This document shows, piece by piece, positions 25,742 to 35,210 of a DNA stretch of 64,000 nt. This stretch comes from Streptococcus sanguinis SK355. GTDB lineage: Bacteria; Bacillota; Bacilli; Lactobacillales; Streptococcaceae. The notes under the pieces were generated by a model, which was not told where the DNA came from, made no database searches, and saw only the letters and a list, made by a program, of their open reading frames with translations. A program made the position numbers and the translations under genes. Position 1 is the stretch's first letter. Each line of letters begins with the position of its first letter. The stretch covers positions 276,999 to 340,998 of the forward strand of contig NZ_GL890993.1 of assembly GCF_000212855.1 (NCBI RefSeq). The letters are read 5' to 3'.

Positions 25742-27823
25742 TTAAGCTTCACCTTTATTTTTCTTAATGATTTCTTCTTGTACTGACTTAGGTACATCTT
25801 CGTAGTGGTCAAATACCATCATGAAGGTACCGCGTCCTTGTGATGCTGAACGAAGAACTGTCGCATAACCGAACATTTCAGCAAGTGGAACATAAGCACG
25901 AACGATTTGGCTGTTACCATGCGCTTCCATACCATCAACACGTCCACGACGAGCTGTTACGTGCCCCATAACGTCACCAAGGTTTTCTTCAGGAACAGTG
26001 ATTGTTACCAACATCATTGGCTCAAGGATAGCAGGCTGAGCAGTCTTAGCAGCTTCTTTCAAAGCAAGTGAAGCCGCAACCTTGAAGGCTGTTTCAGATG
26101 AGTCGACATCGTGGTATGAACCATCGTAAAGTTTAGCTTTCACGTCAACGATTGGGTAACCAGCAAGGACACCATTTGCCATTGACTCAACCAAACCTTT
26201 TTCTACCGCTGGAATGAATTCACGTGGAACCACACCACCGACGATAGCATTTTCAAACTCAAAGCCTTTTCCTTCTTCGTTTGGTGTAAATTCAATCCAA
26301 ACGTCACCGAACTGACCTTTACCACCAGATTGGCGCTTGAAGAATCCACGAGCTTGAGTAGAAGCGCGGAAAGTTTCACGGTAAGATACTTGAGGTGCAC
26401 CTACGTTTGCTTCAACCTTGAACTCACGACGCATACGGTCAACAAGGACATCCAAGTGAAGCTCACCCATACCAGAGATAACTGTTTCACCAGTTTCAAC
26501 GTTTGTTTCAACACGGAATGTTGGATCTTCTTCAGCCAGTTTTTGCAGGGCAACACCCATCTTGTCTTGGTCAGCCTTAGACTTAGGCTCAACCATCAAT
26601 TGGATAACTGGTTCTGGAACATTGATAGACTCAAGGATGATTTTAGCTTTTTCATCTGTCAATGAGTCACCAGTAGTTGTATCTTTCAAACCTACGGCAG
26701 CAGCGATATCACCAGCGTATACTGTTTCGATTTCGTTACGGCTGTTGGCGTGCATTTGCAGGATACGTCCGATACGCTCACGTTTACCTTTAGAAGTGTT
26801 CAATACGTATGAACCGCTGTTCAAGACACCTGAGTAGACACGGAAGAAAGTCAAACGACCTACGAATGGGTCAGTCATAATCTTGAAGGCAAGAGCTGCA
26901 AATGGCTCTTCATCAGATGCAGGACGAGTTTCTTCTTCATCTGTATCTGGGTTGATACCTTTGATTGCTGGGATATCAAGTGGGCTTGGCAAGTAATCGA
27001 TAACTGCATCAAGCATCAATTGAACACCCTTGTTCTTGAAGGCTGAACCACACAATACTGGGAAGAATTCAACATTGATAGTTGCTTTACGGATACCAGC
27101 TTTCAATTCTTCGTTAGTGATTTCTTCACCTTCAAGGTATTTCATCATCAAGTCTTCATCAGTTTCCGCAACTGCTTCCACCAATTTTTCACGGTATTCT
27201 TGAGCTTGCTCAAGGTATTCAGCTGGGATATCTTCTTCCAAAATATCTGTACCAAGGTCGTTAGTATAGATTTCAGCCTTCATCTTGATCAAGTCGATAA
27301 TTCCGCGGAAGTCATCTTCTGAACCAATTGGCAATTGGATTGGATGAGCGTTTGCTTGAAGACGATCATGCAAAGTGCTTACTGAGTAGAGGAAGTCAGC
27401 ACCAATCTTGTCCATCTTGTTAGCAAATACGATACGAGGAACTCCGTACTCAGTTGCTTGGCGCCAAACTGTTTCAGTTTGAGGCTCAACACCTGATTGT
27501 GAGTCAAGAACGGTTACCGCACCGTCCAAGACACGAAGAGAACGTTGTACTTCGATTGTGAAGTCCACGTGTCCCGGTGTGTCGATGATGTTTACACGGT
27601 GGTTGTTCCATTGAGCAGTTGTCGCAGCAGATGTGATAGTGATACCACGCTCTTGCTCTTGCTCCATCCAGTCCATTTGTGACGCACCTTCGTGAGTTTC
27701 ACCGATTTTGTGGATTTTACCAGTGTAGTAAAGAATACGCTCAGTTGTTGTTGTTTTACCAGCATCGACGTGGGCCATGATACCGATATTACGAGTTTTT
27801 TCAAGTGAAAATTCGCGAGCCAT
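25742..27823 (-). CDS. fusA: Translation elongation factor G
   Basis: 693 residues. The G1 motif [15 protein letters not shown], the RGITI switch I sequence, DTPGH and NKMD are all present, followed by domains II-V. EF-G drives ribosomal translocation and, with RRF, ribosome recycling. It is the last gene of the rpsL-rpsG-fusA operon and also has its own extended -10 promoter in the 273-base gap after rpsG. No tuf gene follows, which is normal in streptococci. Confidence 0.98.
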   Translation of the reverse strand: MAREFSLEKTRNIGIMAHVDAGKTTTTERILYYTGKIHKIGETHEGASQMDWMEQEQERGITITSAATTAQWNNHRVNIIDTPGHVDFTIEVQRSLRVLDGAVTVLDSQSGVEPQTETVWRQATEYGVPRIVFANKMDKIGADFLYSVSTLHDRLQANAHPIQLPIGSEDDFRGIIDLIKMKAEIYTNDLGTDILEEDIPAEYLEQAQEYREKLVEAVAETDEDLMMKYLEGEEITNEELKAGIRKATINVEFFPVLCGSAFKNKGVQLMLDAVIDYLPSPLDIPAIKGINPDTDEEETRPASDEEPFAALAFKIMTDPFVGRLTFFRVYSGVLNSGSYVLNTSKGKRERIGRILQMHANSRNEIETVYAGDIAAAVGLKDTTTGDSLTDEKAKIILESINVPEPVIQLMVEPKSKADQDKMGVALQKLAEEDPTFRVETNVETGETVISGMGELHLDVLVDRMRREFKVEANVGAPQVSYRETFRASTQARGFFKRQSGGKGQFGDVWIEFTPNEEGKGFEFENAIVGGVVPREFIPAVEKGLVESMANGVLAGYPIVDVKAKLYDGSYHDVDSSETAFKVAASLALKEAAKTAQPAILEPMMLVTITVPEENLGDVMGHVTARRGRVDGMEAHGNSQIVRAYVPLAEMFGYATVLRSASQGRGTFMMVFDHYEDVPKSVQEEIIKKNKGEA

Positions 27824-27858
27824 TTGGTTATTTCTCCTATTAATTTATTTTACAGTTT

Positions 27859-27864
27859 ATTATA
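27859..27864 (-). promoter_or_regulatory. fusA: fusA-proximal extended -10 promoter
   Basis: TATAAT preceded by TGT (TGn extension) on the minus strand, about 36 bases before the start codon. The -35 region is weak, so it would supplement read-through from rpsL. Confidence 0.5.
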
Positions 27865-27974
27865 ACATTATTTAGCAAAAACGGATAGGCAGGACCTACC
27901 CGTTCTCAATGCTTATCTTGTTTTTGTTGGTCTCAACTTGTGAGATGATCAGTTGAATGATAGCTAAGAGCTGA

Positions 27975-27994
27975 CCGAGCTCAATTGAACTCGG
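27975..27994 (-). other. Near-perfect palindrome in the rpsG-fusA spacer
   Basis: CCGAG and CTCGG arms flank TCAATTGA, with one mismatched position on each side. In RNA this would form a stable stem between rpsG and fusA. No T run follows, so it is a processing or regulatory hairpin rather than a terminator. Confidence 0.5.
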
Positions 27995-28096
27995 GCTAAA
28001 AGTCTGGAGAAAAAGATGAATCTCATTGGTTGCAATTGCAACCTGCTTCGATTCCCTATTTTCTCTGGGACTTTCTTAACGCTTTCGCCTCCTATA

Positions 28097-28567
28097 TTAC
28101 CAACGGAAGTGTGCGAAGGCACGGTTAGCTTCTGCCATACGGTGAGTGTCTTCACGTTTCTTAACAGCTGCACCAGTGTTGTTAGATGCATCCAAGATTT
28201 CTTTTGCAAGGCGGTCAACCATTGTGTGCTCACCACGTTGACGAGCAATAGTTACCAACCAGCGAAGGCCAAGTGTTGTGCGGCGTTCTGGACGAACTTC
28301 AACCGGAACTTGGTAGTTTGAACCACCGACACGGCGAGCACGAACTTCAAGTACAGGCATGATGTTTTCCATAGCTGTTTCAAATACTTCCAACGCATCG
28401 TTTCCAGTTGCTTCTTTGATTTGGTCAAAAGCTCCGTAAACGATAGAAGCCGCTGTACCACGCTTACCATCAAGCATAACGCGGTTGATAAGACGAGTAA
28501 CTAATTTTGAATTGTAAAGCGGATCTGGCAATACTTCGCGCTTAGGCGCTTGGTTTTTACGACTCAT
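28097..28567 (-). CDS. rpsG: 30S ribosomal protein S7
   Basis: 156 residues, the standard bacterial S7 length, starting [16 protein letters not shown] and containing the conserved [11 protein letters not shown] loop. It nucleates assembly of the 30S head. It follows rpsL by 19 bases with a GGGGAG ribosome binding site. Codon use is highly biased. Confidence 0.98.
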   Translation of the reverse strand: MSRKNQAPKREVLPDPLYNSKLVTRLINRVMLDGKRGTAASIVYGAFDQIKEATGNDALEVFETAMENIMPVLEVRARRVGGSNYQVPVEVRPERRTTLGLRWLVTIARQRGEHTMVDRLAKEILDASNNTGAAVKKREDTHRMAEANRAFAHFRW

Positions 28568-28586
28568 TTATCTTTCTCCCCTTTCC

Positions 28587-29000
28587 TTATGCTTTTGGTT
28601 TTTTAGTACCGTATTTAGAACGGCCTTGTTTACGATCAGTAACACCTGCTGTATCAAGTGCACCGCGGACGATATGGTAACGTACCCCTGGAAGGTCTTT
28701 TACACGTCCACCACGAAGAAGCACCACACTGTGCTCTTGCAGGTTGTGTCCGATACCTGGGATGTAAGCTGTAACTTCAATCAGGTTACTCAGACGTACA
28801 CGGGCAAACTTACGAAGGGCAGAGTTCGGTTTCTTAGGTGTCATAGTTCCGACACGGGTTGCAACTCCACGTTTTTGTGGTGAAGATACGTTTGTTTGAA
28901 CTTTTTTATGGCTGTTGTAACCAACGTTCAAAGCTGGTGATTTAGATTTTTCTACTTTTGATTTACGCGGTTTGCGAACCAATTGGTTAATTGTAGGCAT
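28587..29000 (-). CDS. rpsL: 30S ribosomal protein S12
   Basis: 137 residues. The [12 protein letters not shown] start, the [11 protein letters not shown] segment (site of streptomycin-resistance substitutions; the wild-type Lys is present, so no resistance is predicted from it) and the C-terminal [10 protein letters not shown] are intact. S12 monitors decoding in the A site. It is the first gene of the operon, behind a consensus promoter. Confidence 0.98.
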   Translation of the reverse strand: MPTINQLVRKPRKSKVEKSKSPALNVGYNSHKKVQTNVSSPQKRGVATRVGTMTPKKPNSALRKFARVRLSNLIEVTAYIPGIGHNLQEHSVVLLRGGRVKDLPGVRYHIVRGALDTAGVTDRKQGRSKYGTKKPKA

Positions 29001-29099
29001 CTACATTCTCCTGTATTTTTTTAATTTTGGTGATGATACACTTGGTGACAGCTACCATCTACGTGTACTTTTGCAACATTTGTCAGCACGTCTCTGTAC

Positions 29100-29165
29100 A
29101 CTTTTGAGAGACCAAAAGTAAAAAGTACCGTCTATCATTATAGCACGACGATACTTTTCTGTCAA
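29100..29165 (-). promoter_or_regulatory. str-operon promoter and leader hairpin
   Basis: TTGACA (29160-29165), 17 bases, TATAAT (29137-29142) is a perfect consensus promoter on the minus strand. The leader of about 130 bases begins with a 7-bp hairpin (ACTTTTG/CAAAAGT, 29100-29119), which could stabilise the message or bind a ribosomal protein. Confidence 0.85.
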
Positions 29166-29215
29166 TACATTTTTTCTATTTTAAGCTTATCTCTGCCTCT
29201 GAGATTAGCACTAGG

Positions 29216-29680
29216 TTACTGCTGCGGCTGAGCCACTGCTTCTTCTGATGCAGCAGCTGGATTTTCATAAACACCAGTCTGAGCCCCTTCTGGGTCAATC
29301 AGGACAGCTATTGCATGAATACGGCTTTGGAATCTAGCCTTAGTAGCTGCATCCTTGACCTTCTCTGCTGCAGTCTTAGCTAGCTGCAAATCTTCCAAAG
29401 TTTGCATGGTTTCAAGCTGTTTAACTGCTTCTTCTGCGGCCTGAACTGCTTTCTCCTCTTCCTGAATTTCTTTTTCCTGTGCTTCTTTTTGCGCAGAAGA
29501 CAGTTGTAAGGAAGAGCTGCTTGATGCGATGCTCGCAGCTGAACTAACTGAATTCCTATTGGAATTAGACTGTCGCTGCACCAAAATCATGCCAGTAATC
29601 AGAATCCCAAATAAAATCGACAATACTCCTAAACGAATCCACAGCGGACTGTGGTCAAACTTTTCTAAAACTGTTTTCAT
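29216..29680 (-). CDS. Membrane-anchored protein with Ser-rich linker and coiled coil
   Basis: 154 residues. One membrane helix at about 16-35, then a Ser-rich linker (about 40-62) and a Glu/Gln/Ala-rich coiled coil (about 63-120). The topology suggests an extracytoplasmic domain. No family recognised. It is 21 bases downstream of purR and probably shares its transcript; a functional link to purines is not implied. Confidence 0.75.
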   Translation of the reverse strand: MKTVLEKFDHSPLWIRLGVLSILFGILITGMILVQRQSNSNRNSVSSAASIASSSSSLQLSSAQKEAQEKEIQEEEKAVQAAEEAVKQLETMQTLEDLQLAKTAAEKVKDAATKARFQSRIHAIAVLIDPEGAQTGVYENPAAASEEAVAQPQQ

Positions 29681-29701
29681 CTATAATCTCCGCCCTTTTC
29701 C

Positions 29702-30517
29702 CTAATCAAATATATTTCCAATTTCCACATCAATGGTATTCGCCTTGACATCAATATTGGTTACTTTCAAGAGCGATTTATAGTCCAGATAATCGCGGTT
29801 GGCCTGCGCATTGTCCGCAAAGACAGCTACACCTGCCAACTCAGAGTCAAACTCAGATAAGAGGCTAATCATCCCTGTAATGGTTCCCCCGCCTTTGAGG
29901 AAGTCATCCACAATCAAGACGCGACTACCGGCCTTGAGACTTCGCTTGGACAAGAACATCTTTTCGATACGATCTCCGCTGGAGCCCGATACGTAGTTGA
30001 CACTGACCGTTGATCCTTCTGTAATCTTTAAATCCCGACGAACGATGACAAAAGGTACATTAAGTACGTTGGCTACGGCATTGGCCAAAGGAACCCCCTT
30101 AGTCGCAACTGTCATGACTGCATCAATCTGTTGATCTTTAAAGCTTTTGGCAATAATCCGTCCGATATTATTCAAAATGGATGGAGTACTGAGTAGGTCC
30201 GATAGGTAAATGTAGCCCCCCGGAAGAATCCGATTGCTTTCAGACAGCTGATCACAAAGACCTTGCACAATGGTCTTAGCTTCTGCATCTGAGATGGACG
30301 GGCTGAAAATCACTCCTCCACCGGCACCAGTAATCGTTTCGATGGTCCCAATTTCAATCTCTTCAAAGGCTCGCTTAATAATGACAATATCTTCTGAAAT
30401 AGAAGATTTGGCAGATTCGTATTTTTCTGCAAATGTATTTAAGCTCGTTAATTCATAAGGATGGTTAATCAAATAATTAGAAATAACCACCATACGCTCA
30501 CTTCTTCTTAATTTCAT
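29702..30517 (-). CDS. purR: Purine operon repressor PurR
   Basis: 271 residues. An N-terminal winged helix (about 1-75) is followed by a phosphoribosyltransferase-like domain with the PRPP loop VLIVDDFLKGGGT near residue 205. PurR binds PurBox DNA and responds to PRPP. A start 10 codons upstream is rejected because the TATAAT -10 box overlaps it, so its codons would not be transcribed. Its own promoter carries a PurBox-like site. Confidence 0.93.
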   Translation of the reverse strand: MKLRRSERMVVISNYLINHPYELTSLNTFAEKYESAKSSISEDIVIIKRAFEEIEIGTIETITGAGGGVIFSPSISDAEAKTIVQGLCDQLSESNRILPGGYIYLSDLLSTPSILNNIGRIIAKSFKDQQIDAVMTVATKGVPLANAVANVLNVPFVIVRRDLKITEGSTVSVNYVSGSSGDRIEKMFLSKRSLKAGSRVLIVDDFLKGGGTITGMISLLSEFDSELAGVAVFADNAQANRDYLDYKSLLKVTNIDVKANTIDVEIGNIFD

Positions 30518-30545
30518 TTTTTCACCAATTAAAGTTATTTTATTC

Positions 30546-30579
30546 ATTATACCACAACAGAAACAAAAAAACGAACATT
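30546..30579 (-). promoter_or_regulatory. purR: purR promoter with overlapping PurBox
   Basis: TATAAT lies at 30546-30551 on the minus strand. The plus-strand sequence AAAAACGAACATT (30567-30579) matches the PurBox consensus AWWWCCGAACWWT at 12 of 13 positions and covers the -35 region. This suggests autoregulation. A clear second box was not found. Confidence 0.6.
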
Positions 30580-30612
30580 CTTTTCCAAGTAATGTCCATT
30601 TTTCGTATTTTA

Positions 30613-31554
30613 CTATTCAAGTTTTGGTTTGTAGAAGGAACGGCCTTCAAGAGCGAATATTTTATTGCTCATTTCACCTGGATCTACAAGTCCTAAGGCA
30701 GCAGTCATCATCATCATCTCCGCATCCAGATTATCAATCATGTGCAGAATCTCCGCCTCCATAATCTTAGGCCGGACAGGACTGCCATATTCCAAGAGAC
30801 CGTGGTGGCTGAGAAGCACATGCCGCAGGACGATTACTTCTTCTTTGCTGTCATCAATTTTCAGCTCCATCAGGGTCTTGGTCAATTCTTCATCAATCAA
30901 AGCGATGTGCCCAATCAGATTGCCTCGCACGGTGTACTCGGTATTTTCTGGACCACTGAGCTCAATGACCTTGGCCAAGTCATGAAGCATAATCCCCGCA
31001 AAAAGCAAGCTTTTATTAAGCTGAGGATAAATGTCTCCTATAGCATCTGCCAGCTTGACCATAGTAGCTGTATGAAAAGCTAGACCAGACTCAAAAGCAT
31101 GGTGATTGGTCTTAGCTGCTGGATAAGAATAAAACTCCTTGTCATACTTGCTATAAAGCGAGCGCACCACGCGCTGCCAGACCGAATTCTCAATCTTGAA
31201 AATCATTTGAGATAAATAGTCTCGGATTTCTTTCTGGTCTACTGGCGGTTTTTCCTTGAAATCCGCTGGATCATTGGGCTCTCCAGCCTTAGGAAGGCGC
31301 AGGGTCAGTTGATTTACCTGAGGCGTGTTATTGTAGACTTCCCGCCGGCCTTGCATGTGTACGACCTTACCAGCTGTGAATTCTTCAACATTATGTGGCT
31401 GAGCATCCCAAAGTTTACCCTCGATCACTCCTGTATCGTCTTGGAAAGTGAAGGCCAGATAATTTTTCCCAGCCCTTGTCTGACGGACTTCTGCTGACTT
31501 GATCAGATAGAAACCTTCAAACAGTTCATCTTTTTTCATTTGATTAATCTTCAT
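30613..31554 (-). CDS. yhaM: YhaM/Cbf1-type 3'-5' exoribonuclease
   Basis: 313 residues. An N-terminal OB fold (about 10-95) is followed by an HD phosphohydrolase domain with NHHAFESGLAFHT, MLHDLAK and a later His pair. YhaM trims RNA 3' ends and contributes to RNA decay. The start at 31554 follows AAAGGGA and overlaps the end of rmuC by 11 bases, so translation is probably coupled. The operon continues upstream to rsgA. Confidence 0.88.
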   Translation of the reverse strand: MKINQMKKDELFEGFYLIKSAEVRQTRAGKNYLAFTFQDDTGVIEGKLWDAQPHNVEEFTAGKVVHMQGRREVYNNTPQVNQLTLRLPKAGEPNDPADFKEKPPVDQKEIRDYLSQMIFKIENSVWQRVVRSLYSKYDKEFYSYPAAKTNHHAFESGLAFHTATMVKLADAIGDIYPQLNKSLLFAGIMLHDLAKVIELSGPENTEYTVRGNLIGHIALIDEELTKTLMELKIDDSKEEVIVLRHVLLSHHGLLEYGSPVRPKIMEAEILHMIDNLDAEMMMMTAALGLVDPGEMSNKIFALEGRSFYKPKLE

Positions 31555-32800
31555 TGTTTTCCCTTTCTTCTGAAAAATCAAGTAAGTTCAAATCGAGGTC
31601 TTGGTCAGACAGCTCAATATGGCGTAAGGTTCTTTCGATAGCTCCTGTCCTACGGGTTAAGAGTTCATCAATATTGCCCGAAGCATGCTGCAAGTGCTTT
31701 TGTGCCTTGGTCAGAATGCCACCGAACTTGTTAAACTCGGATTTGACAGAACCCAGAACCTTGCTGATGTCGTCCGCACTTTTTTGGATATTGAGCGTTT
31801 TAAAGCCGACAGACAGTGAATTGAGCAAGGCAGATAGGGTTGATGGTCCCGCTACCACAATCTGCTCCTCACGTCGCAAACTGTCAAAAAAGGCTGGGTT
31901 GCGGACCACTTCCGAATAGAGACCTTCCGTTGGCAGAAACATAATTCCAAAATTGGTCGTAGCTGGTGGTGCCAGATATTTACTCTTAATATCCTTGGCA
32001 AAGCGTTTAACACTTGCTAAGAGAGACTTGCGGTAGAGCTCAATCTCTTCCTTGCTGCCAGACTCATAAGCATCTTCCAAACGGTAGTAATCAGCCAGAG
32101 GAAACTTAGAATCAATGGGCAGATAGACATATTCATCCTCTGTCTGTCCCGGCAGTTTAATAGCATATTCAACACGCTCACTGGAGCCGGCCACCGTCAC
32201 AAACTCTCGCTCATACTGACTGGCCGTCATGATGTCCTCGATAATCTGGCCTAGCTGCAACTCCCCAAGAATCCCCCGAGTCTTGGTGTTGGATAAGACC
32301 TTATTCAGTGTACCGACATCTCGAGCAACACTCTGCATTTCTCCCAGGCCACGATTGACAGACTCCAACTGCTTAGAGACGGTCTCAAAAGAAGTCTGAA
32401 GACGAGTCTGAAGTGTTTTCTCCAGTTTTTCTTCAACAGTCTGTCGCATCTGTTCTAGACGGGTTTCATTTGACTCTTGGATTTGCCGCATACGCTCGTC
32501 AGTTTTATCCCGATTCTTGGTCAGGTTGTCACTGATTTCCAAGCGCAGCTCTGTCAAGTTGCGGTGCAAATCTGTCCTGACCTCGCTCAAACGATCTCCC
32601 AGAGCTAATTCCAGCTCTTTCTGAGCCGTTTGCTTTTTCTGGCTTTCCTGCTCCAAGCGATAGTCCAACTGATCCGATAGATAATCTGCCTGATTTTCCA
32701 AGACTTGCTTTAGCGTCTCAGTCTGCTGACTGAGCTTTTGCCATAGGAGAAAGGTCAGCACTAGGTTTCCTAAAAGAATGAGGATAATTATAAACTCCAT
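31544..32800 (-). CDS. rmuC: RmuC-family DNA recombination protein
   Basis: 418 residues. One N-terminal membrane helix, a long coiled coil (about 30-150) and the RmuC nuclease-like domain (GILGELQLGQIIEDI, the YLPIDSKFP core and the GIMFLPTEGLY block). The family limits inversions and handles branched DNA in some bacteria; its biochemistry is not settled. The ATG at 32800 is supported by AGGAG 7 bases before it, rather than an in-frame start 16 codons earlier. Confidence 0.87.
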   Translation of the reverse strand: MEFIIILILLGNLVLTFLLWQKLSQQTETLKQVLENQADYLSDQLDYRLEQESQKKQTAQKELELALGDRLSEVRTDLHRNLTELRLEISDNLTKNRDKTDERMRQIQESNETRLEQMRQTVEEKLEKTLQTRLQTSFETVSKQLESVNRGLGEMQSVARDVGTLNKVLSNTKTRGILGELQLGQIIEDIMTASQYEREFVTVAGSSERVEYAIKLPGQTEDEYVYLPIDSKFPLADYYRLEDAYESGSKEEIELYRKSLLASVKRFAKDIKSKYLAPPATTNFGIMFLPTEGLYSEVVRNPAFFDSLRREEQIVVAGPSTLSALLNSLSVGFKTLNIQKSADDISKVLGSVKSEFNKFGGILTKAQKHLQHASGNIDELLTRRTGAIERTLRHIELSDQDLDLNLLDFSEERENNED

Positions 32801-32801
32801 A

Positions 32802-33434
32802 TCAGCTCCTGTCTTTGCTGTAAATGACGACTGTATAGCCGCTATCAAAGTTCAAATAAATGGGCTTATCTATAAATTCGTTAGAAGCATACACTTTTTT
32901 GAAAAAAAAGTTATCTTTATTGAGCGGATATTTGGCGCCCTCAATCGTTAAGGCAGCATCATCCGACGGCAGAAAGGCCAGATAGCGCATACCAGCTACC
33001 GGTTTGATTTCATGGCGACCCTTGGGAACATAGGTCAGCAGATTCTGTTCGTCTTCCAGAAAAATCTTCTCCATATATGGTGCAATTTTTTCATTACTGG
33101 GCAGGAAGACATTAGCCAAGGCATGATCCAGACGGCCGCCAAAGGCGCCGAAAATGGTCAAACGGGCATCTGGATACCGTTCAAAACAAGCCAGAACAGC
33201 TAACTCCAGGTCTGTATCATCCTTTTCAGGATGGGCCTGAACGACTTCCTTGACACTATCTTTTATGCGCAGCAACTCCTCCTTGGTCACAGAGTCAAAA
33301 TCCCCGACAGCCAAATCAGGACAAACTCCCTGCTCAAGCAGAAAAAGGCTTCCACGGTCTACTCCGACCAACACATCAAAATCTAAGCTAAAATGCTCCA
33401 AGTTTCCGCCAGCAAACAGCGCAACCTTAGTCAT
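32802..33434 (-). CDS. Thiamine pyrophosphokinase
   Basis: 210 residues. VGVDRGSLFLLEQG, the AVGDFDS motif, HPEKDDTDLELA and GGRLDHALAN are the ATP/Mg and thiamine-binding signatures of ThiN/TPK. It converts thiamine to thiamine pyrophosphate. The ATG at 33434 overlaps the last codons of rpe by 8 bases; the longer in-frame start would overlap rpe by over 60 bases and lacks the family's N terminus. Confidence 0.9.
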   Translation of the reverse strand: MTKVALFAGGNLEHFSLDFDVLVGVDRGSLFLLEQGVCPDLAVGDFDSVTKEELLRIKDSVKEVVQAHPEKDDTDLELAVLACFERYPDARLTIFGAFGGRLDHALANVFLPSNEKIAPYMEKIFLEDEQNLLTYVPKGRHEIKPVAGMRYLAFLPSDDAALTIEGAKYPLNKDNFFFKKVYASNEFIDKPIYLNFDSGYTVVIYSKDRS

Positions 33435-34086
33435 GTAGGGCATCCCGTAAGGTTTGGACTTGATGATTGACATCACCTTTGAAGACATAGCTGCCTGCTA
33501 CGAAGACATTGGCACCAGCTTCCTTAGCAATTCCTATCGTCTTATCGTCAATACCGCCATCCACTTCAATATCAAAATTCAGCTGATTAACTTCGCGCAG
33601 AACGACCAATTCGCGAATCTTATCCATGGTTTCTGGCAGAAAGGCCTGGCCGCCAAAGCCTGGATTAACTGTCATCACAAGGACTTGGTCAACCAGATTT
33701 AAAACATTTTTGACTGCTTCGACTGGAGTTCCCGGGTTAATCACAACACTAGGCTTGACTCCCGCTGCTCGAATCTTCTGTAGCGCTCCGTGGATATGTG
33801 GCGTCGCTTCGGCATGGATGCTAATGATATCTGCACCAGCACGAGCGAATTCTTCGATATGGTGCTCAGGATTGGAAACCATCAGATGGCAGTCAAAGAC
33901 TAGCTTGCTGTGAGGACGCATACTGGCAACAACCCCAGCTCCAAAGCTGATATTGGGTACAAAATGACCATCCATAATATCAATATGGGCATACTCAGCA
34001 CCTGTCGCTTCTAACTTTTTCAATTCAGATTCAAAATTAGCATAGTCCGCACTTAAGATTGAAGGGGCGATTTTGAATGATATCAT
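33427..34086 (-). CDS. rpe: Ribulose-phosphate 3-epimerase
   Basis: 219 residues, a TIM barrel. APSILSADYANF, HIDIMDGHFVPN, MTVNPGFGGQ and the VDGGI metal/substrate motifs are all intact. It interconverts ribulose-5-phosphate and xylulose-5-phosphate in the pentose phosphate pathway. The order rsgA-rpe-thiN is common in streptococci. Confidence 0.96.
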   Translation of the reverse strand: MISFKIAPSILSADYANFESELKKLEATGAEYAHIDIMDGHFVPNISFGAGVVASMRPHSKLVFDCHLMVSNPEHHIEEFARAGADIISIHAEATPHIHGALQKIRAAGVKPSVVINPGTPVEAVKNVLNLVDQVLVMTVNPGFGGQAFLPETMDKIRELVVLREVNQLNFDIEVDGGIDDKTIGIAKEAGANVFVAGSYVFKGDVNHQVQTLRDALHD

Positions 34087-34097
34087 AGTTCTTCTCC

Positions 34098-34976
34098 TTA
34101 TTTAGAATTTTTTTTGGCAACTTTTTTATAGGTTTCCCGACGATTCTCGATCTCGCTGAGAAACTGTAGGTAATTATCAAAGCGGAATGAAGCTATCTGG
34201 CCGGACTCAACTGCTGGCTTGACAGCACAAGCCGGTTCATGGGTATGGGTACAGGTACGAAACTTACAGGACTGGCTGAACTCAACAATCTCTGGAAAAG
34301 CTTGATTGAGATCTTCAGCTGTACTCACCTCGTAATCCAAAGACGAAAATCCTGGCGTATCGGCAATCTTCCCACCGTTTAGATTGTAAAAGCTGACAGC
34401 CCGTGTCGTATGGCGACCTCGACCCAGACTTTCAGAAATCTCTCCTGTTTCTAACTCTAAGTCTGGGGCGATTTTATTGAGCAGGGTGGACTTTCCGACC
34501 CCAGTCTGTCCCATAAAAACAGTGATTTTTCCTGTCAAAAGCGGCAGCAACTGCTCGGGACTCCTAAGAACTTCATAGCCGATAGCCTGATAGACATCCA
34601 CATAACTATCCAAGCTCCGCTCGTCCTCTAGCAGGTCTAACTTGCTGATGTAGATAATAGGATGAATCCGCTTATGCTCTAAAAGTACCAGAAAACGATC
34701 TAACAGATTGGTATTGAAATCCGGCTCTTTCGCGCTCATGATTACAACCGCCTGGTCAATATTGACAATCGGAGGGCGTACAAGACTGTTCTTTCGCTCT
34801 GCTATTTTTAAAATATAGCCTTCCGAGTCTTTTTCAGCTGAAAATTCGACTTCATCACCAACATAAGGCGTCTGTCCTTTTTTGCGAAAATTACCCCGCG
34901 CTCTGGTTTGATAAACCTGTCCGTCCGACTCCACATAATAGAAACCAGCCAGAGCCTTAATGATTTTTCCTTGCAA
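34098..34976 (-). CDS. rsgA: Ribosome small subunit-dependent GTPase A
   Basis: 292 residues. An OB fold (1-70) is followed by a circularly permuted GTPase with order G4-G5-G1-G3: SKLDL, then GQTGVGKST and DTPGF. A C-terminal zinc site follows ([14 protein letters not shown]). RsgA aids late 30S maturation. The start is TTG, preceded by AAGGAG at 5 bases; no ATG fits the domain start better. It is the first gene of the operon running to purR. Confidence 0.95.
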   Translation of the reverse strand: MQGKIIKALAGFYYVESDGQVYQTRARGNFRKKGQTPYVGDEVEFSAEKDSEGYILKIAERKNSLVRPPIVNIDQAVVIMSAKEPDFNTNLLDRFLVLLEHKRIHPIIYISKLDLLEDERSLDSYVDVYQAIGYEVLRSPEQLLPLLTGKITVFMGQTGVGKSTLLNKIAPDLELETGEISESLGRGRHTTRAVSFYNLNGGKIADTPGFSSLDYEVSTAEDLNQAFPEIVEFSQSCKFRTCTHTHEPACAVKPAVESGQIASFRFDNYLQFLSEIENRRETYKKVAKKNSK

Positions 34977-35126
34977 GATTGCTCCTTAAAAGTTAATACA
35001 CTCATTATAACAAAAAAAGCGAGATTTAGCTTGCTTGTTTTGCATAGAAGACATTTCTTAAGGTTAGGTTCATTTTTCATAGAAAGCAGTTGTTTTAAAA
35101 TACTTGAGATGAAACTGACATGATAA
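34977..35126. other. Short spacer before the adhesin terminator
   Basis: AT-rich spacer that must hold the rsgA promoter. I could not place a convincing -35/-10 pair, and no gene is evident. Confidence 0.4.
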
Positions 35127-35160
35127 AAGCGAACAAGCTCAAAAGAACCTGTTCGCTTTT
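35127..35160 (-). terminator. Terminator after the LPXTG adhesin gene (probably bidirectional)
   Basis: AAGCGAACA and TGTTCGCTT form a 9-bp stem around 14 bases, with T-rich tails on both strands, about 50 bases after the adhesin stop codon. Confidence 0.75.
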
Positions 35161-35210
35161 TCATATCGAATGAGATATTTACTGTGCCTTTCAGTAAGTC
35201 ACAAAACTGA

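Noticed and set aside
28587..29000. Streptomycin-resistance form of S12
   Set aside because: The KPNSALRK region carries the normal lysine; no resistance substitution is visible.
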